Part shown: positions 28,276 through 37,782 of the stretch, piece by piece
Numbering within the stretch: position 1 is the first letter of the stretch
Layout of the letters: every line of letters starts with the position of its first letter
Assembly (NCBI GenBank): GCA_016186425.1
Contig: JACPLR010000026.1
Location: forward strand, 1-46,818
Direction: 5' to 3'
From: Candidatus Pacearchaeota archaeon
GTDB taxonomy: Archaea; Nanobdellota; Nanobdellia; Pacearchaeales; GW2011-AR1
DNA length: 46,818 nt
The notes under the pieces: generated by a model
What the model was told of the DNA's origin: nothing
Seen by the model: only the letters and a program-made list of their open reading frames with translations
The model's database searches: none
Position numbers and translations under genes: made by a program

Positions 28276-28452
28276 ATAAAGACAACCAAGGTTTTCTTTA
28301 TCAAACTTTCCTTTTAAGTGCCAAGGTTTTCTTTATCAAACATAAAAGACACCTGCGGTTTCTCTTATGACACTTCCCTTTAATAGCCAAGGTTCTCTTT
28401 ATGAACTCTCCTTTTAAGTGCCAAGGTTTTCTTTATCAAACTTTCCTTTTAT
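28276..28452 (+). repeat. hairpin repeat family A, five concatenated units
   Basis: aataaagacaaccaaggttttctttatcaaactttccttttaagtg...cataaaagacacctgcggtttctcttatgacacttccctttaatag...ccaaggttctctttatgaactctcctttt... Confidence 0.85.
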
Positions 28453-28557
28453 TGGGAAAAATTTAACCTAATTTGATATTTATTAAAGTGATATAATTGA
28501 TTTAAATTATACTTAGACACTTACTACCTATAAATTATGTAAGGATATAGCATGTTT

Positions 28558-28842
28558 TCAGAAGTTTATTTTACCATTTAATTTAGGTCTGAATAAAAAT
28601 ACTTTGTAAATATAATCTAATTTATCAATTGATAAATAAATAGTAGCATCCTCTGGAAACCATAAATGTGATTGTCCTATATATGGTATCGCATTAACTG
28701 GTAATGCAATAACTGAACAGGATTCTATTTCATATCCTAATTCCGCTCTGGCTTTTTCTAATATTTCTTCTTCATTATCATGGTAATCTTGTTCAGAGCT
28801 TATTGTGAATGATAGCCCTTTAAGTGTTTTTCTGCTGCTCAT
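28558..28842 (-). CDS. hypothetical protein
   Basis: Start trimmed to MSSRKTLKGLSFTISSEQDY. Confidence 0.55.
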   Translation of the reverse strand: MSSRKTLKGLSFTISSEQDYHDNEEEILEKARAELGYEIESCSVIALPVNAIPYIGQSHLWFPEDATIYLSIDKLDYIYKVFLFRPKLNGKINF

Positions 28843-29453
28843 TTTATAGCTATTTTTATAGTTCTGCGGTTTATAAGCATTTTTATAAATGGGTACTGTC
28901 AAGTTAAAGCGATATAGAAATAAATAATATTCGAAAATAAAATTACTTAAATTTAAGTTATTCATTATATTATGAATTAAGTAAATATATAGTCATAATT
29001 TCTGAAACTGAACACAATTATAATTTTTACATAATTAAGTTAATTTAGGTTATACATTAAAAAATAGGTTATGCCATGATAAGTTGGCAATATCTTATAA
29101 ATGATGATTTTTGAAAATATGCGGAACAGATTATTAAGTTAAGCAAGTTTAAATTTAGAATATCTGACACTTTCCCCCCAATAAATTACTCAAAGGTATG
29201 AAAATATTTCAAAATTTTACTTTTTTATTCTTCCTAATACCCAATAGTCTTGCTGTGGGGATAAAACCATAACCTGTAATAATATAAAATAATAGAAACT
29301 AGTTTAGCTATAAATTAAAAGTTAATGAATGTAAATCAGGGTTAAATTTTTCACATGAAAAATTTCTTATGGTATGTTTTCAAATAGACATAATCAATTA
29401 AATATTGGGTTTATATAAATTTTGGATGCCCGGTCTTCTTAGCATGGGGAGGT

Positions 29454-30545
29454 TCACTTCTTCAAATGAACATCCATTTGAGGGAATGGTATTCTTATTC
29501 CGGCATCATTCAGGGAATTATAAATTTTTGTGTTCGCTTCATCTATGGAATTGTCCCTGTTTGCTAAAGAAGTCATATGTATATAAAAGTAAGCTTCAAA
29601 ATTAAGAGAAGAATCTCCCATTTTCATAAATCTTACAAATGGTTTTGGCGAGGCATATGCATTTTTAATTGTTGTTATTTCTTTTATAACAATTTTTTTA
29701 ACTTTTTCAATATCTGAACCATAGGCAACACTAAACGGTATTACAATGCGAGTTTTCGGCTCTGGGAGGGATATGTTTTCTATCCTGCTTTCGGCTAGCT
29801 TATTATTTGGCACAATTATTATTTCATCATTAGAAGTTATTATTTTTGTGCTTCTTAACCCTATTTTTTCAACTCTTCCTTCTGTTTTTTCATCAAGGTA
29901 AATTACATCTTCTTCTCTTATTGATTTGTCCAAGATTAAAGATATTCCAGCAATTATATTATTTAATGTTGGTTGCAATGCAAGAGCTACTGCAATACCT
30001 GCTATCCCTAATCCTGCCAGAATTGGAGTAACTTCTATTCCCCACAAGTTTAATATAAACACTATTGCCAGGACTATTAGTGATGTCTGAAGTATTCCGT
30101 GAATTATTGAAATTAAATTGTCATCAATTTTCGATTTTGTTTTTTGAGCAAGTTTTCTCCACCACCCAAAAATAAGAATATCAAGCAGAACGAATCCTAG
30201 ATATCCAATTAATATTATGACTAGGGAGTAAAGTGTTATTCTTAAAGTTGCTTCAAATCCGGGCCATTCCGAGGCTATTTCATATAAAGAGAACCGTATT
30301 ATTATCAAAAAAGCTATGATTATTAATGGTACTGCAAGCCGCTTAATTGGCGAATTGCTTAAGCTTCTTTTTCTAGAAACTAACTGAAATAATTTTGAGA
30401 AAATAAAAACAATCAATGTGAGAGCGATTAACAAAACAAAAGCAATTATGGCTGCCCTTAAATACGGATTAGTTACATACTGATCTAGATACTGGTTTAA
30501 AACCATGAAATTTTCCTCTTTTTTATTTAATATTAGCAATTTCAA
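29454..30545 (-). CDS. mscS: MscS-family mechanosensitive channel
   Basis: GLGIAGIAVALALQPTLNNIIAGISLILDKSIREEDVI and IVPNNKLAESRIENIS. Confidence 0.93.
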   Translation of the reverse strand: MKLLILNKKEENFMVLNQYLDQYVTNPYLRAAIIAFVLLIALTLIVFIFSKLFQLVSRKRSLSNSPIKRLAVPLIIIAFLIIIRFSLYEIASEWPGFEATLRITLYSLVIILIGYLGFVLLDILIFGWWRKLAQKTKSKIDDNLISIIHGILQTSLIVLAIVFILNLWGIEVTPILAGLGIAGIAVALALQPTLNNIIAGISLILDKSIREEDVIYLDEKTEGRVEKIGLRSTKIITSNDEIIIVPNNKLAESRIENISLPEPKTRIVIPFSVAYGSDIEKVKKIVIKEITTIKNAYASPKPFVRFMKMGDSSLNFEAYFYIHMTSLANRDNSIDEANTKIYNSLNDAGIRIPFPQMDVHLKK

Positions 30546-30657
30546 TGTTTTAAACCTTTTTCTTTTGTATTTTTATTACTGCAAATATTATCTTTGAGAA
30601 TAAAAACATTTAAAAACATCATATATCTTAGAAAATAGATTAAAATAAAGAGGATAG

Positions 30658-30786
30658 ATGGTAAGGAAACATTCTGAAGATAGCGATATAGGCATAGATA
30701 ATAAGTTTGTTGATGAGATTTACACAGATGAAGAGGTTGATGACTTTACTAAACTTGATGAAGATTTGGATGCCGATTTAATTTAA
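30658..30786 (+). CDS. small acidic protein
   Basis: MVRKHSEDSDIGIDNKFVDEIYTDEEVDDFTKLDEDLDADLI. Confidence 0.4.
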   Translation: MVRKHSEDSDIGIDNKFVDEIYTDEEVDDFTKLDEDLDADLI

Positions 30787-30875
30787 TTTTTTCTTTTTCT
30801 CTTTTTATTTTTTTGTACAAAGACTGATTATAATTTATTGCGTTTTGATTGTTAATTGATAAAATACATATGACT

Positions 30876-30952
30876 TATAGATTAAAATTAAGCAGAGGTA
30901 TAACATGATTTCAGACCAATTTTGAAAATAATGCAATAACTTTCCCTTATTC
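30876..30952 (+). repeat. palindromic intergenic repeat family B
   Basis: agattaaaattaagcagaggtataacatgatttcagaccaattttgaaaataatgcaataactttccctta. Confidence 0.6.
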
Positions 30953-31047
30953 TTAAGCTTGAAATATTAATCTTTATAGTTTAAGTATCTTAACTATTGT
31001 CTATTTTATATGCTAATATATTTAAAGACACTTTTTTTACATTTATT

Positions 31048-32223
31048 ATGTTAATTGGAATTGTCGGCAGGCCTAATTGCGGAAAAAGCACTTTTTTCAA
31101 AGCAGCGACCATGTCTGATGTGCTTATAGCAAATTATCCTTTTGCAACTATAAAGCCGAATCATGCCATGGCTTATGTTAAAATAAAAGATTTAGCAGCT
31201 GATTTTGGCAAGGTTTCCAATCCGAGAGAAGGTTATATAAAACATGGCTGGAGATTTGTGCCTTTTGATTTATTAGACGTTGCAGGCCTTGTTGCTGGAG
31301 CAAGCGAAGGAAAGGGATTAGGAAATGAATTTTTAAATGATTTGGCTGGAGCTGATGCATTTATTCATGTTGTTGATCTAAGTGGAGAAACAAATGGAGA
31401 GGGAAAACCAACTAGCAATTATTATCCGGGAGAGGATATTAAGATTATTGAGAATGAGCTGGATTTATGGTATGCGGGAATATTGAAAAAAGTCTGGAGA
31501 ACTTTTTCAAGAAGTGTAGAAGTGCAGAAAACAAATTTTGCAGATGCAATATTCAAGCAGTTTTCAGGGTTAAAGGTTAGCGCAGATGATGTCAAGCATG
31601 TTATTCTTAAATATAAATTTAATGTTGATAAGCCAAGCAGCTGGAGCGAAGATGAAATATTAAAATTTTCCCAGGCATTGAGAAAAGAAACGAAAAAAAT
31701 GATAATTGCAGCTAATAAACTTGATAGGCCAAAAGCAAAAGAAAATTTACAAAAAATAAAGAAAGAATTTGATTATCCAATTATTCCTTGCTTTGCAGAA
31801 GGTGAATTGAGCTTGAGAAGCGCTGACAAAGCTGGATTAATTGATTATATTCCCGGAGATAATAAATTTGAAGTAAAGAAAACACTTAATGATAAACAGA
31901 AAGAGGCTTTAAATGAGATTAAGGAAGTTATGGAAGAGTATGGAAGTACTGGAGTGCAAGAAGTTTTGAATAAAGTTATTTTTGATATTTTGGAATATAT
32001 TGCAATATTTCCTGCTGGAGATAAATTAGCAGACAGCAAGGGAAATATACTTCCAGATTGTTTTTTAATGCCTCCTAATTCTACAGCTCTTGATTTTGCT
32101 TACAGGCTTCATAGTGATATTGGAAAGAATTTTGTTAAGGCAATTCATATTAAAACAAAGCAAGCTGTTGGCAAGGATTACAAGCTGAAGCATCTTGATG
32201 GTCTGGAGATAATGACGAAATAA
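31048..32223 (+). CDS. ychF: OBG/YchF-type GTPase with TGS domain
   Basis: MLIGIVGRPNCGKSTFFKAAT, DVAGLVAGASEGKGLGNEFL, AANKLD, C-terminal TGS-like region. Confidence 0.93.
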   Translation: MLIGIVGRPNCGKSTFFKAATMSDVLIANYPFATIKPNHAMAYVKIKDLAADFGKVSNPREGYIKHGWRFVPFDLLDVAGLVAGASEGKGLGNEFLNDLAGADAFIHVVDLSGETNGEGKPTSNYYPGEDIKIIENELDLWYAGILKKVWRTFSRSVEVQKTNFADAIFKQFSGLKVSADDVKHVILKYKFNVDKPSSWSEDEILKFSQALRKETKKMIIAANKLDRPKAKENLQKIKKEFDYPIIPCFAEGELSLRSADKAGLIDYIPGDNKFEVKKTLNDKQKEALNEIKEVMEEYGSTGVQEVLNKVIFDILEYIAIFPAGDKLADSKGNILPDCFLMPPNSTALDFAYRLHSDIGKNFVKAIHIKTKQAVGKDYKLKHLDGLEIMTK

Positions 32224-32234
32224 GAACAATTAAA

Positions 32235-34040
32235 ATGAAAAAAGAAAGCAAAAATCCCAATTGCTCTGAATGGAATCTTGGACTTATAATTAGCGAGCGA
32301 GATATTGAAGAAAATAGGAGAATAATTGAAGAAAGACATGATAAATTCGCTAAAAAATGGCAGAAAAATAGAGATTATTTGATTAATCCTGAGGCATTGA
32401 AAGAAGCTTTGGATGATTATGAGGAACTGCAGAGATTTTATACTAGTGGAAGCGGAGAACATTATTATTTCTTGCTTAAATCATATCTAGAAATGGATAA
32501 TCCTAGCATAAAATCAAGATTTAACCAATCATTGGATTTTGTCAATAAATTAAATGATAAAATAAGGTTTTTTACATTATCTTTATCTAAAATTACCAAA
32601 GAAAATCAGAAAATATTTTTGCAGAGTTCGATGCTTAATAAATATAAACATTTCTTAGAAAAGCTTTTTTTAAAAGGAGAATATATGCTCAGCGAAAATG
32701 AAGAAAAAATTCTTGCATTAAAGGAAAAAGTAGCATATGATAACTGGGAAAAGTTGACACAGGAATTGCTTAATACTTCTGAAGATGAGATAATTGACTC
32801 TACAGGTAAGAAATTAATAAAGAACTTTAATGAGATCCGAGACATGCTTTTAACTAAAGATAATGATATAAGAAAAAAAGCGTCTGAAGTTTTTGACAAA
32901 ATTGTAAGAAGCAAGTTAGAAATTGCTGAAATAGAACTTAATTCCCTGCTTGAAAATAAGAAGATTGATGATGAATTAAGAAAAATGCCTAGACCTGATT
33001 TTTCCAGGCATTTAAGTGATGATATCAGTTCAGAAACAATTGATATTCTTGTTAAATCTGTGTCTAGCAGATTTGACGTTTCTAATAGATATTATAATTT
33101 AAAGCTAAAATTACTGAGATTGCCAAGATTTTATTATAGTGATAGAAATATTGAATATTTAGACTCTAATAAAAACTATTCTTATGAAGAATCTGTTAAA
33201 ATTGTTAGAAGCTGTTTTGAAAATCTTGATAGTGAATTTTTAGACATATTTGATCAATTTATTAAAGAGGGACAGATTGATGTCTTTCCTAAAAAAGGTA
33301 AGAGGGGAGGGGCTTTCTGCTTTCATTATTTAATTTCACATCCGACTTACATTTTATTAAATCATAACAATACTCTAAGCAATGTGTTAACTCTTGCACA
33401 TGAACTGGGACATGGAATCAATAATGAATTTATGAAGAAAAAACAAAATTCTTTAAATTTTGATACTATAAAGTCTACAGCAGAGGTTGCGAGCACTTTT
33501 ATGGAAGATTTTGTGTTACAATCTCTTTTAAAAAAGGCAGATGATGAATTTAAATTAGGCCTGATGATGGCTAAACTTCAAGATGATATTCAGACTATAT
33601 TCAGGCAAGTTGCTTGTTATATGTTTGAACAGGAGATTCATGCTAAGTTTAGAGAAAAAGGTTATCTTTCAAAAGAAGAGATTGGAAAAATTTTTAGTAA
33701 GTATATGTTAAACTATCTTGGAGATACTTTTCAAGAAGATGACTCTATGACTCTTGGTTGGGTGCATTGGCCCCATATAAGGGATTTTTTCTATAATTAT
33801 TCTTATGCTTCCGGGCTTTTAATTTCTAAATTTATGCAGGCAAGAGTTAAGGAGGATAAATCTTTTATAGATAATGTTAAGGAGTTTTTATCAACTGGAA
33901 CTTCAGATTCTCCGAGAAATATTTTTTTGAAAATGGGTATGGATATTTCTAAAGAAGAATTCTGGCTTAATGGTATCAAGGAAATAGAATTTCTCCTTGA
34001 TGAAACTGAAAAACTTGCTAAAAAGCTTGGGAAGATATGA
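32235..34040 (+). CDS. M3-family oligoendopeptidase F-like metallopeptidase
   Basis: AHELGHGINNEF active site, M3 helical scaffold. Confidence 0.92.
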   Translation: MKKESKNPNCSEWNLGLIISERDIEENRRIIEERHDKFAKKWQKNRDYLINPEALKEALDDYEELQRFYTSGSGEHYYFLLKSYLEMDNPSIKSRFNQSLDFVNKLNDKIRFFTLSLSKITKENQKIFLQSSMLNKYKHFLEKLFLKGEYMLSENEEKILALKEKVAYDNWEKLTQELLNTSEDEIIDSTGKKLIKNFNEIRDMLLTKDNDIRKKASEVFDKIVRSKLEIAEIELNSLLENKKIDDELRKMPRPDFSRHLSDDISSETIDILVKSVSSRFDVSNRYYNLKLKLLRLPRFYYSDRNIEYLDSNKNYSYEESVKIVRSCFENLDSEFLDIFDQFIKEGQIDVFPKKGKRGGAFCFHYLISHPTYILLNHNNTLSNVLTLAHELGHGINNEFMKKKQNSLNFDTIKSTAEVASTFMEDFVLQSLLKKADDEFKLGLMMAKLQDDIQTIFRQVACYMFEQEIHAKFREKGYLSKEEIGKIFSKYMLNYLGDTFQEDDSMTLGWVHWPHIRDFFYNYSYASGLLISKFMQARVKEDKSFIDNVKEFLSTGTSDSPRNIFLKMGMDISKEEFWLNGIKEIEFLLDETEKLAKKLGKI

Positions 34041-34267
34041 AAATGATAATCTCTGTAAAAGCAAAACCAAAAAGTGGCAGAAGCGAAATAGTTGAGATTG
34101 TTAAAGATAAAGAGTATATTGCTTATCTTAAAGCTGAAGCAGAGAATAATAATGCAAATATTGAGATGATTAATCTACTATCAAAATACTTTAATACTCC
34201 ACATTTCAATATTAAGGTAAAGAGAGGAAAAACCTCAAGAAATAAGGTTGTTGAGATAAAAGTTTAA
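34037..34267 (+). CDS. DUF167/YggU-family protein (copy 1)
   Basis: ISVKAKPKSGRSEI...YIAYLKAEAENNNANIEMINLLSKYFNTP. Confidence 0.85.
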   Translation: MKMIISVKAKPKSGRSEIVEIVKDKEYIAYLKAEAENNNANIEMINLLSKYFNTPHFNIKVKRGKTSRNKVVEIKV

Positions 34268-34291
34268 ATAATGTTTATTCTTAACTAATAT

Positions 34292-34471
34292 ATGAAAATG
34301 AGATCAAAGACAACAAAGAATCTATTGTCTGTTTTCGGAGTTATTTCTTTAGTTATTGCTGTTACAACCGCTATTCCTTCATTTATAAATAATTCTTATA
34401 TAGGGTTAGGAATCAGCATGATTTTTGTTATTTTGGGAGCTGTTTTTTTATCAATAGCTTATGGCGATTAA
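34292..34471 (+). CDS. small membrane protein
   Basis: MKMRSKTTKNLLSVFGVISLVIAVTTAIPSFINNSYIGLGISMIFVILGAVFLSIAYGD. Confidence 0.5.
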   Translation: MKMRSKTTKNLLSVFGVISLVIAVTTAIPSFINNSYIGLGISMIFVILGAVFLSIAYGD

Positions 34472-34739
34472 TATGAACTTAAAGGTTCATTTACTGGAGT
34501 TACATTTTCATAAATATTTACAATATAAAATTTTGACTATTACTATTTTATTTGCATATATTATTGCGATATTAATTCCTTTTTTAACAGGACAATTAAG
34601 CTTGAGTAATTTTAATTCTATGTTTTTAGTAGCAGTTATATCTTCAATCTTTTTTAGTATAGTAGCAATACTTATTAATGATTTTAACTATCACTTAAAG
34701 AGGATTCCAGAAGAATTGATATTGTTGGATAAAAAATAA
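34461..34739 (+). CDS. small membrane protein
   Basis: 92 aa with two hydrophobic helices. Confidence 0.6.
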   Translation: MAINMNLKVHLLELHFHKYLQYKILTITILFAYIIAILIPFLTGQLSLSNFNSMFLVAVISSIFFSIVAILINDFNYHLKRIPEELILLDKK

Positions 34740-34961
34740 ATGAACAGAAAAATAACTATTAAAGTTAAGCCCGGAAGCTTGAAAAGAAGCATAGAAACAT
34801 TTGGATCAGACAGATATTTAATAAAAACAACTGAAACTGACAATGCTAAAGTTAATGAGGATATTCTTTTTATGCTTTCAAAATATACCGGAACTCCTCA
34901 GCATAGGCTTAGGATAATTGCCGGTATTAATAGTGATGATAAGATAATAACGATTGAGTAA
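34740..34961 (+). CDS. DUF167/YggU-family protein (copy 2)
   Basis: ITIKVKPGSLKRSIE...YLIKTTETDNAKVNEDILFMLSKYTGTP. Confidence 0.8.
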   Translation: MNRKITIKVKPGSLKRSIETFGSDRYLIKTTETDNAKVNEDILFMLSKYTGTPQHRLRIIAGINSDDKIITIE

Positions 34962-34969
34962 TGTAGATT

Positions 34970-35025
34970 AAATAAAAACCTCCTGCGGGTTTTTATGAAT
35001 CCAGCAACCTTCTGAATCACTCCAA
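34970..35025 (+). repeat. hairpin repeat family A, single unit
   Basis: ataaaaacctcctgcgggtttttatgaatccagcaacc. Confidence 0.7.
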
Positions 35026-35234
35026 TGATTTAATGGTTTAATATGTTAATGTTATAATTTTAAGAGTTTAACTTGGTAAGTTTACATATTTTCAAATTAT
35101 TTTCATAATCATAATTTAGCTGGACTATGGATGCTAAATTTAATAGTTATTATGATTATTTACATTATAGCAATCTTTAATAATTAGGCATTATAGTATT
35201 TTTATAATAAAAAAGAAGTTAAAATAATAAAAAG

Positions 35235-35675
35235 ATGGGAATAAAATACGAACATGCTCCGGATTTGCAATTTAAGGCTGAAGAAATTTCCAAACATGTT
35301 TTTCCGCATATTAAACTAGATAGAGTTAAGTGTTTTAGAAGCTACGGAAGCAGCTCGAGAGGCACTATAGCTCGCTGCCATGCTCTTGGCAAACTTATGC
35401 AACATACACTTAATGTTAAAGCACACTATACATTAGAATTCTTATCTGAAAGGTTTGATAAATTAAGCGAGGAGGAGAAAACAAAAGTGATAATTCATGA
35501 ATTAATGCATATTCCTAAAAGCTTTGGGGGCGGGTTTAAGCATCATGACTGGGTTTGCGATAAGAATATTAATATGTTTTATAAACAATATATGGCTTTA
35601 AAGATAAAAGATGTTAATATTGGCAATATAACTAATGAAACTGATAAAAAAACTGAAAATTGGTTTAGATGGTAA
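35235..35675 (+). CDS. putative metallopeptidase (SprT-like/DUF-type)
   Basis: VIIHELMHIPKSFGGGFKHHDWVCDKNI. Confidence 0.75.
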   Translation: MGIKYEHAPDLQFKAEEISKHVFPHIKLDRVKCFRSYGSSSRGTIARCHALGKLMQHTLNVKAHYTLEFLSERFDKLSEEEKTKVIIHELMHIPKSFGGGFKHHDWVCDKNINMFYKQYMALKIKDVNIGNITNETDKKTENWFRW

Positions 35676-35994
35676 GCATATTGTAATAAATAATGTTTTT
35701 CTGGAAGATAAATTAGGCAAATTCATTGGCTTGATGTTCTCTGAAAGAGAAAAAGCCCAGATTTTGCTGTTTGAAATGCAGAGACCAAGTAGCATTCATT
35801 CTTTTTTTGTGTTTTGCCCCTTTATTGCTTTATGGTTGGATGATAAAAATCGCGTCGTAGAATTCAAAATTGTTAAACCATTTACATTTTCTGTTATTTC
35901 TAAGAAGAAGTTTTCAAAAATACTTGAGATTCCAATTTCCCGAAGACACTACGATATAGTGAAGCGTATCGTCGGAGAAAGGTTTAAAAACTAG
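35635..35994 (+). CDS. hypothetical DUF192-like/short protein
   Basis: 119 aa, overlaps previous gene by 41 nt. Confidence 0.5.
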   Translation: MKLIKKLKIGLDGKHIVINNVFLEDKLGKFIGLMFSEREKAQILLFEMQRPSSIHSFFVFCPFIALWLDDKNRVVEFKIVKPFTFSVISKKKFSKILEIPISRRHYDIVKRIVGERFKN

Positions 35995-36035
35995 ATTCCC
36001 CTCGTAAAATTATAATTTTAAAAGGAGGTTATGCA

Positions 36036-36158
36036 ATGGGAAGTATTTTAGTAAGAAATGTTGTTAAGAGAAAGCCAGGGTATCTTTACTATGTTGATGG
36101 AAAAGGCAATGTATGTGAAGCTAAGATGGCTAGAGGCGGCAAGAAAAAAAGAAGATAA
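36036..36158 (+). CDS. small basic protein
   Basis: MGSILVRNVVKRKPGYLYYVDGKGNVCEAKMARGGKKKRR preceded by SD aaaggagg. Confidence 0.7.
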   Translation: MGSILVRNVVKRKPGYLYYVDGKGNVCEAKMARGGKKKRR

Positions 36159-36349
36159 GTTTTCTTTGTGATTTTTATTTCTTTTTCACCTTTTTCTTTT
36201 TTTATAATCTATTTATTTAAGTAAATTAAGTTTAAATTTTAGTATATGACTTCTAGAATATTCTAATCTCTATGATACTCAATAAAAATCAGAAACTTGC
36301 CTAGGATAAATTAGGGAGAGATATTGTATAGATTCAAGAATTTTTGTAA

Positions 36350-36541
36350 TTATATATCCATTGGTTTAGATAATCTTTCTAGTGATATAGGTCTTCTTGC
36401 ATTTCCTAATGCTTGATGTAATTCATTGCTTTTCCTAGATGCTTTACCATATCTTTTTTTACCTTCATCAGATTCTAAATATGTAATCATTTCTTCTCTT
36501 AATGCTAATTGCTCTGGTGTATACTCTCTTTCCTCTGCCAT
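36350..36541 (-). CDS. hypothetical protein
   Basis: 63-aa ORF. Confidence 0.5.
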   Translation of the reverse strand: MAEEREYTPEQLALREEMITYLESDEGKKRYGKASRKSNELHQALGNARRPISLERLSKPMDI

Positions 36542-36592
36542 ATATTTATACGGGTTAGATAAGTTTATAATATTTATAGTGGATTAAATATT

Positions 36593-37580
36593 ATGATCCT
36601 TGGAATTGAAAGCACGGCACACACATTTGGAATTGGAATTGTAAACAATGGAAAAATACTTTCAAATGTCAAAGATAGCTATACAACTGAGAAAGGGGGT
36701 ATAATACCAACAGATGCTGCTACACATCATAAACAAGTTGCAGAGAGTATTTTATATAAAGCACTTACTGAGGCTGGAATTAGTGAAAATGCTATTAAGA
36801 AAAAAATAAAAGCTTTCTCAAGGCCCTGGATTATCTCCGTGCTTGCTTGCTGGAATGCATTTTGCTAAAAAATTAGCTAAAGAAAATAATTTACCATTAA
36901 TTGGAGTTAATCATTGTGTTGCGCATTTGGAAATTGGGAAAGTTACAGGGACAAAAGATCCAGTACTATTATATGCAAGCGGAGCAAATACACAAATAAT
37001 TGCTTATGCTGGAGGTAAGTATAGGGTTTTTGGAGAGACTTTAGATATAGGTGTTGGGAATTTTATTGATACTTTTGCAAGATATGCTGGATTAGGTTTT
37101 CCAGGAGGTCCTAAAATTGCAAAAATAGTTGAGGAAAATAAGAACCCAGAATATTTGGAACTTCCTTATTCAATTAAAGGAATGGATGTTAGTTTTTCAG
37201 GAATGCTAACAAAATTGCAGCAGATGCTTAATTCTAAAAAATATAAACTTGAAGATTTGAGTTTCTCTTTACAAGAAACTGCTTTTGCAATGCTAGTTGA
37301 AGCTACTGAAAGAGCTTTAGCACATACTAGAAAAAAGGAATTAGTTATTGGAGGAGGGGTTGGATGTAATAAAAGGCTGCAGGAAATGTGTAAGATAATG
37401 TGTGAAGAGCGAAATGCTAAATTTTTTGCTCCTTCAAATGGTTTGTTAACTGACAATGGAGCAATGATTGGGTTTTTGGGTGAAGTAATGTTTAAAGCAG
37501 GAATTAAAGAAAAGAATATTGATAAAGTTGATATTATGCCAAGGCAGAGAACTGATGATGTTGAAGTTAGGTGGAAGTAA
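36593..37580 (+). pseudogene. kae1: Kae1 (t6A synthesis, KEOPS) with frameshift at about 36820
   Basis: [22 protein letters not shown]...HHKQVAE in frame 1, [12 protein letters not shown]...GVNHCVAHLEIGK...YASGANTQI...GGGVGCNKRLQEM in another frame; break at IKAFS|GPGLSPC. Confidence 0.85.
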
Positions 37581-37644
37581 AGTGCTGGTAAATTAATTGA
37601 TAGCTAAGAAATATTTAAAAACTCTTTTTTTATCTTTATTAACT

Positions 37645-37782
37645 ATGGTAAAAATTTTTGATTATAAAGAGATTATTAGAAACTTAAGATACATTCCAAT
37701 AACAAGGCTTAATCCTAGAAGATGTTCTTATGCAGTTTATAAGGCCTTTATAGGTCCTATAGGAAATTGCAGAAAAGATTAT
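37645..37782 (+). pseudogene. 5' part of kinase-like gene interrupted by IS5-like element
   Basis: MVKIFDYKEIIRNLRYIPITRLNPRRCSYAVYKAFIGPIGNCRKDY, continues in frame at 38785. Confidence 0.8.

Noticed and set aside
28276-28452. Possible CRISPR-like array
   Set aside because: No constant repeat with unique spacers of fixed length; units are hairpin modules adjoining directly, and no cas genes are present
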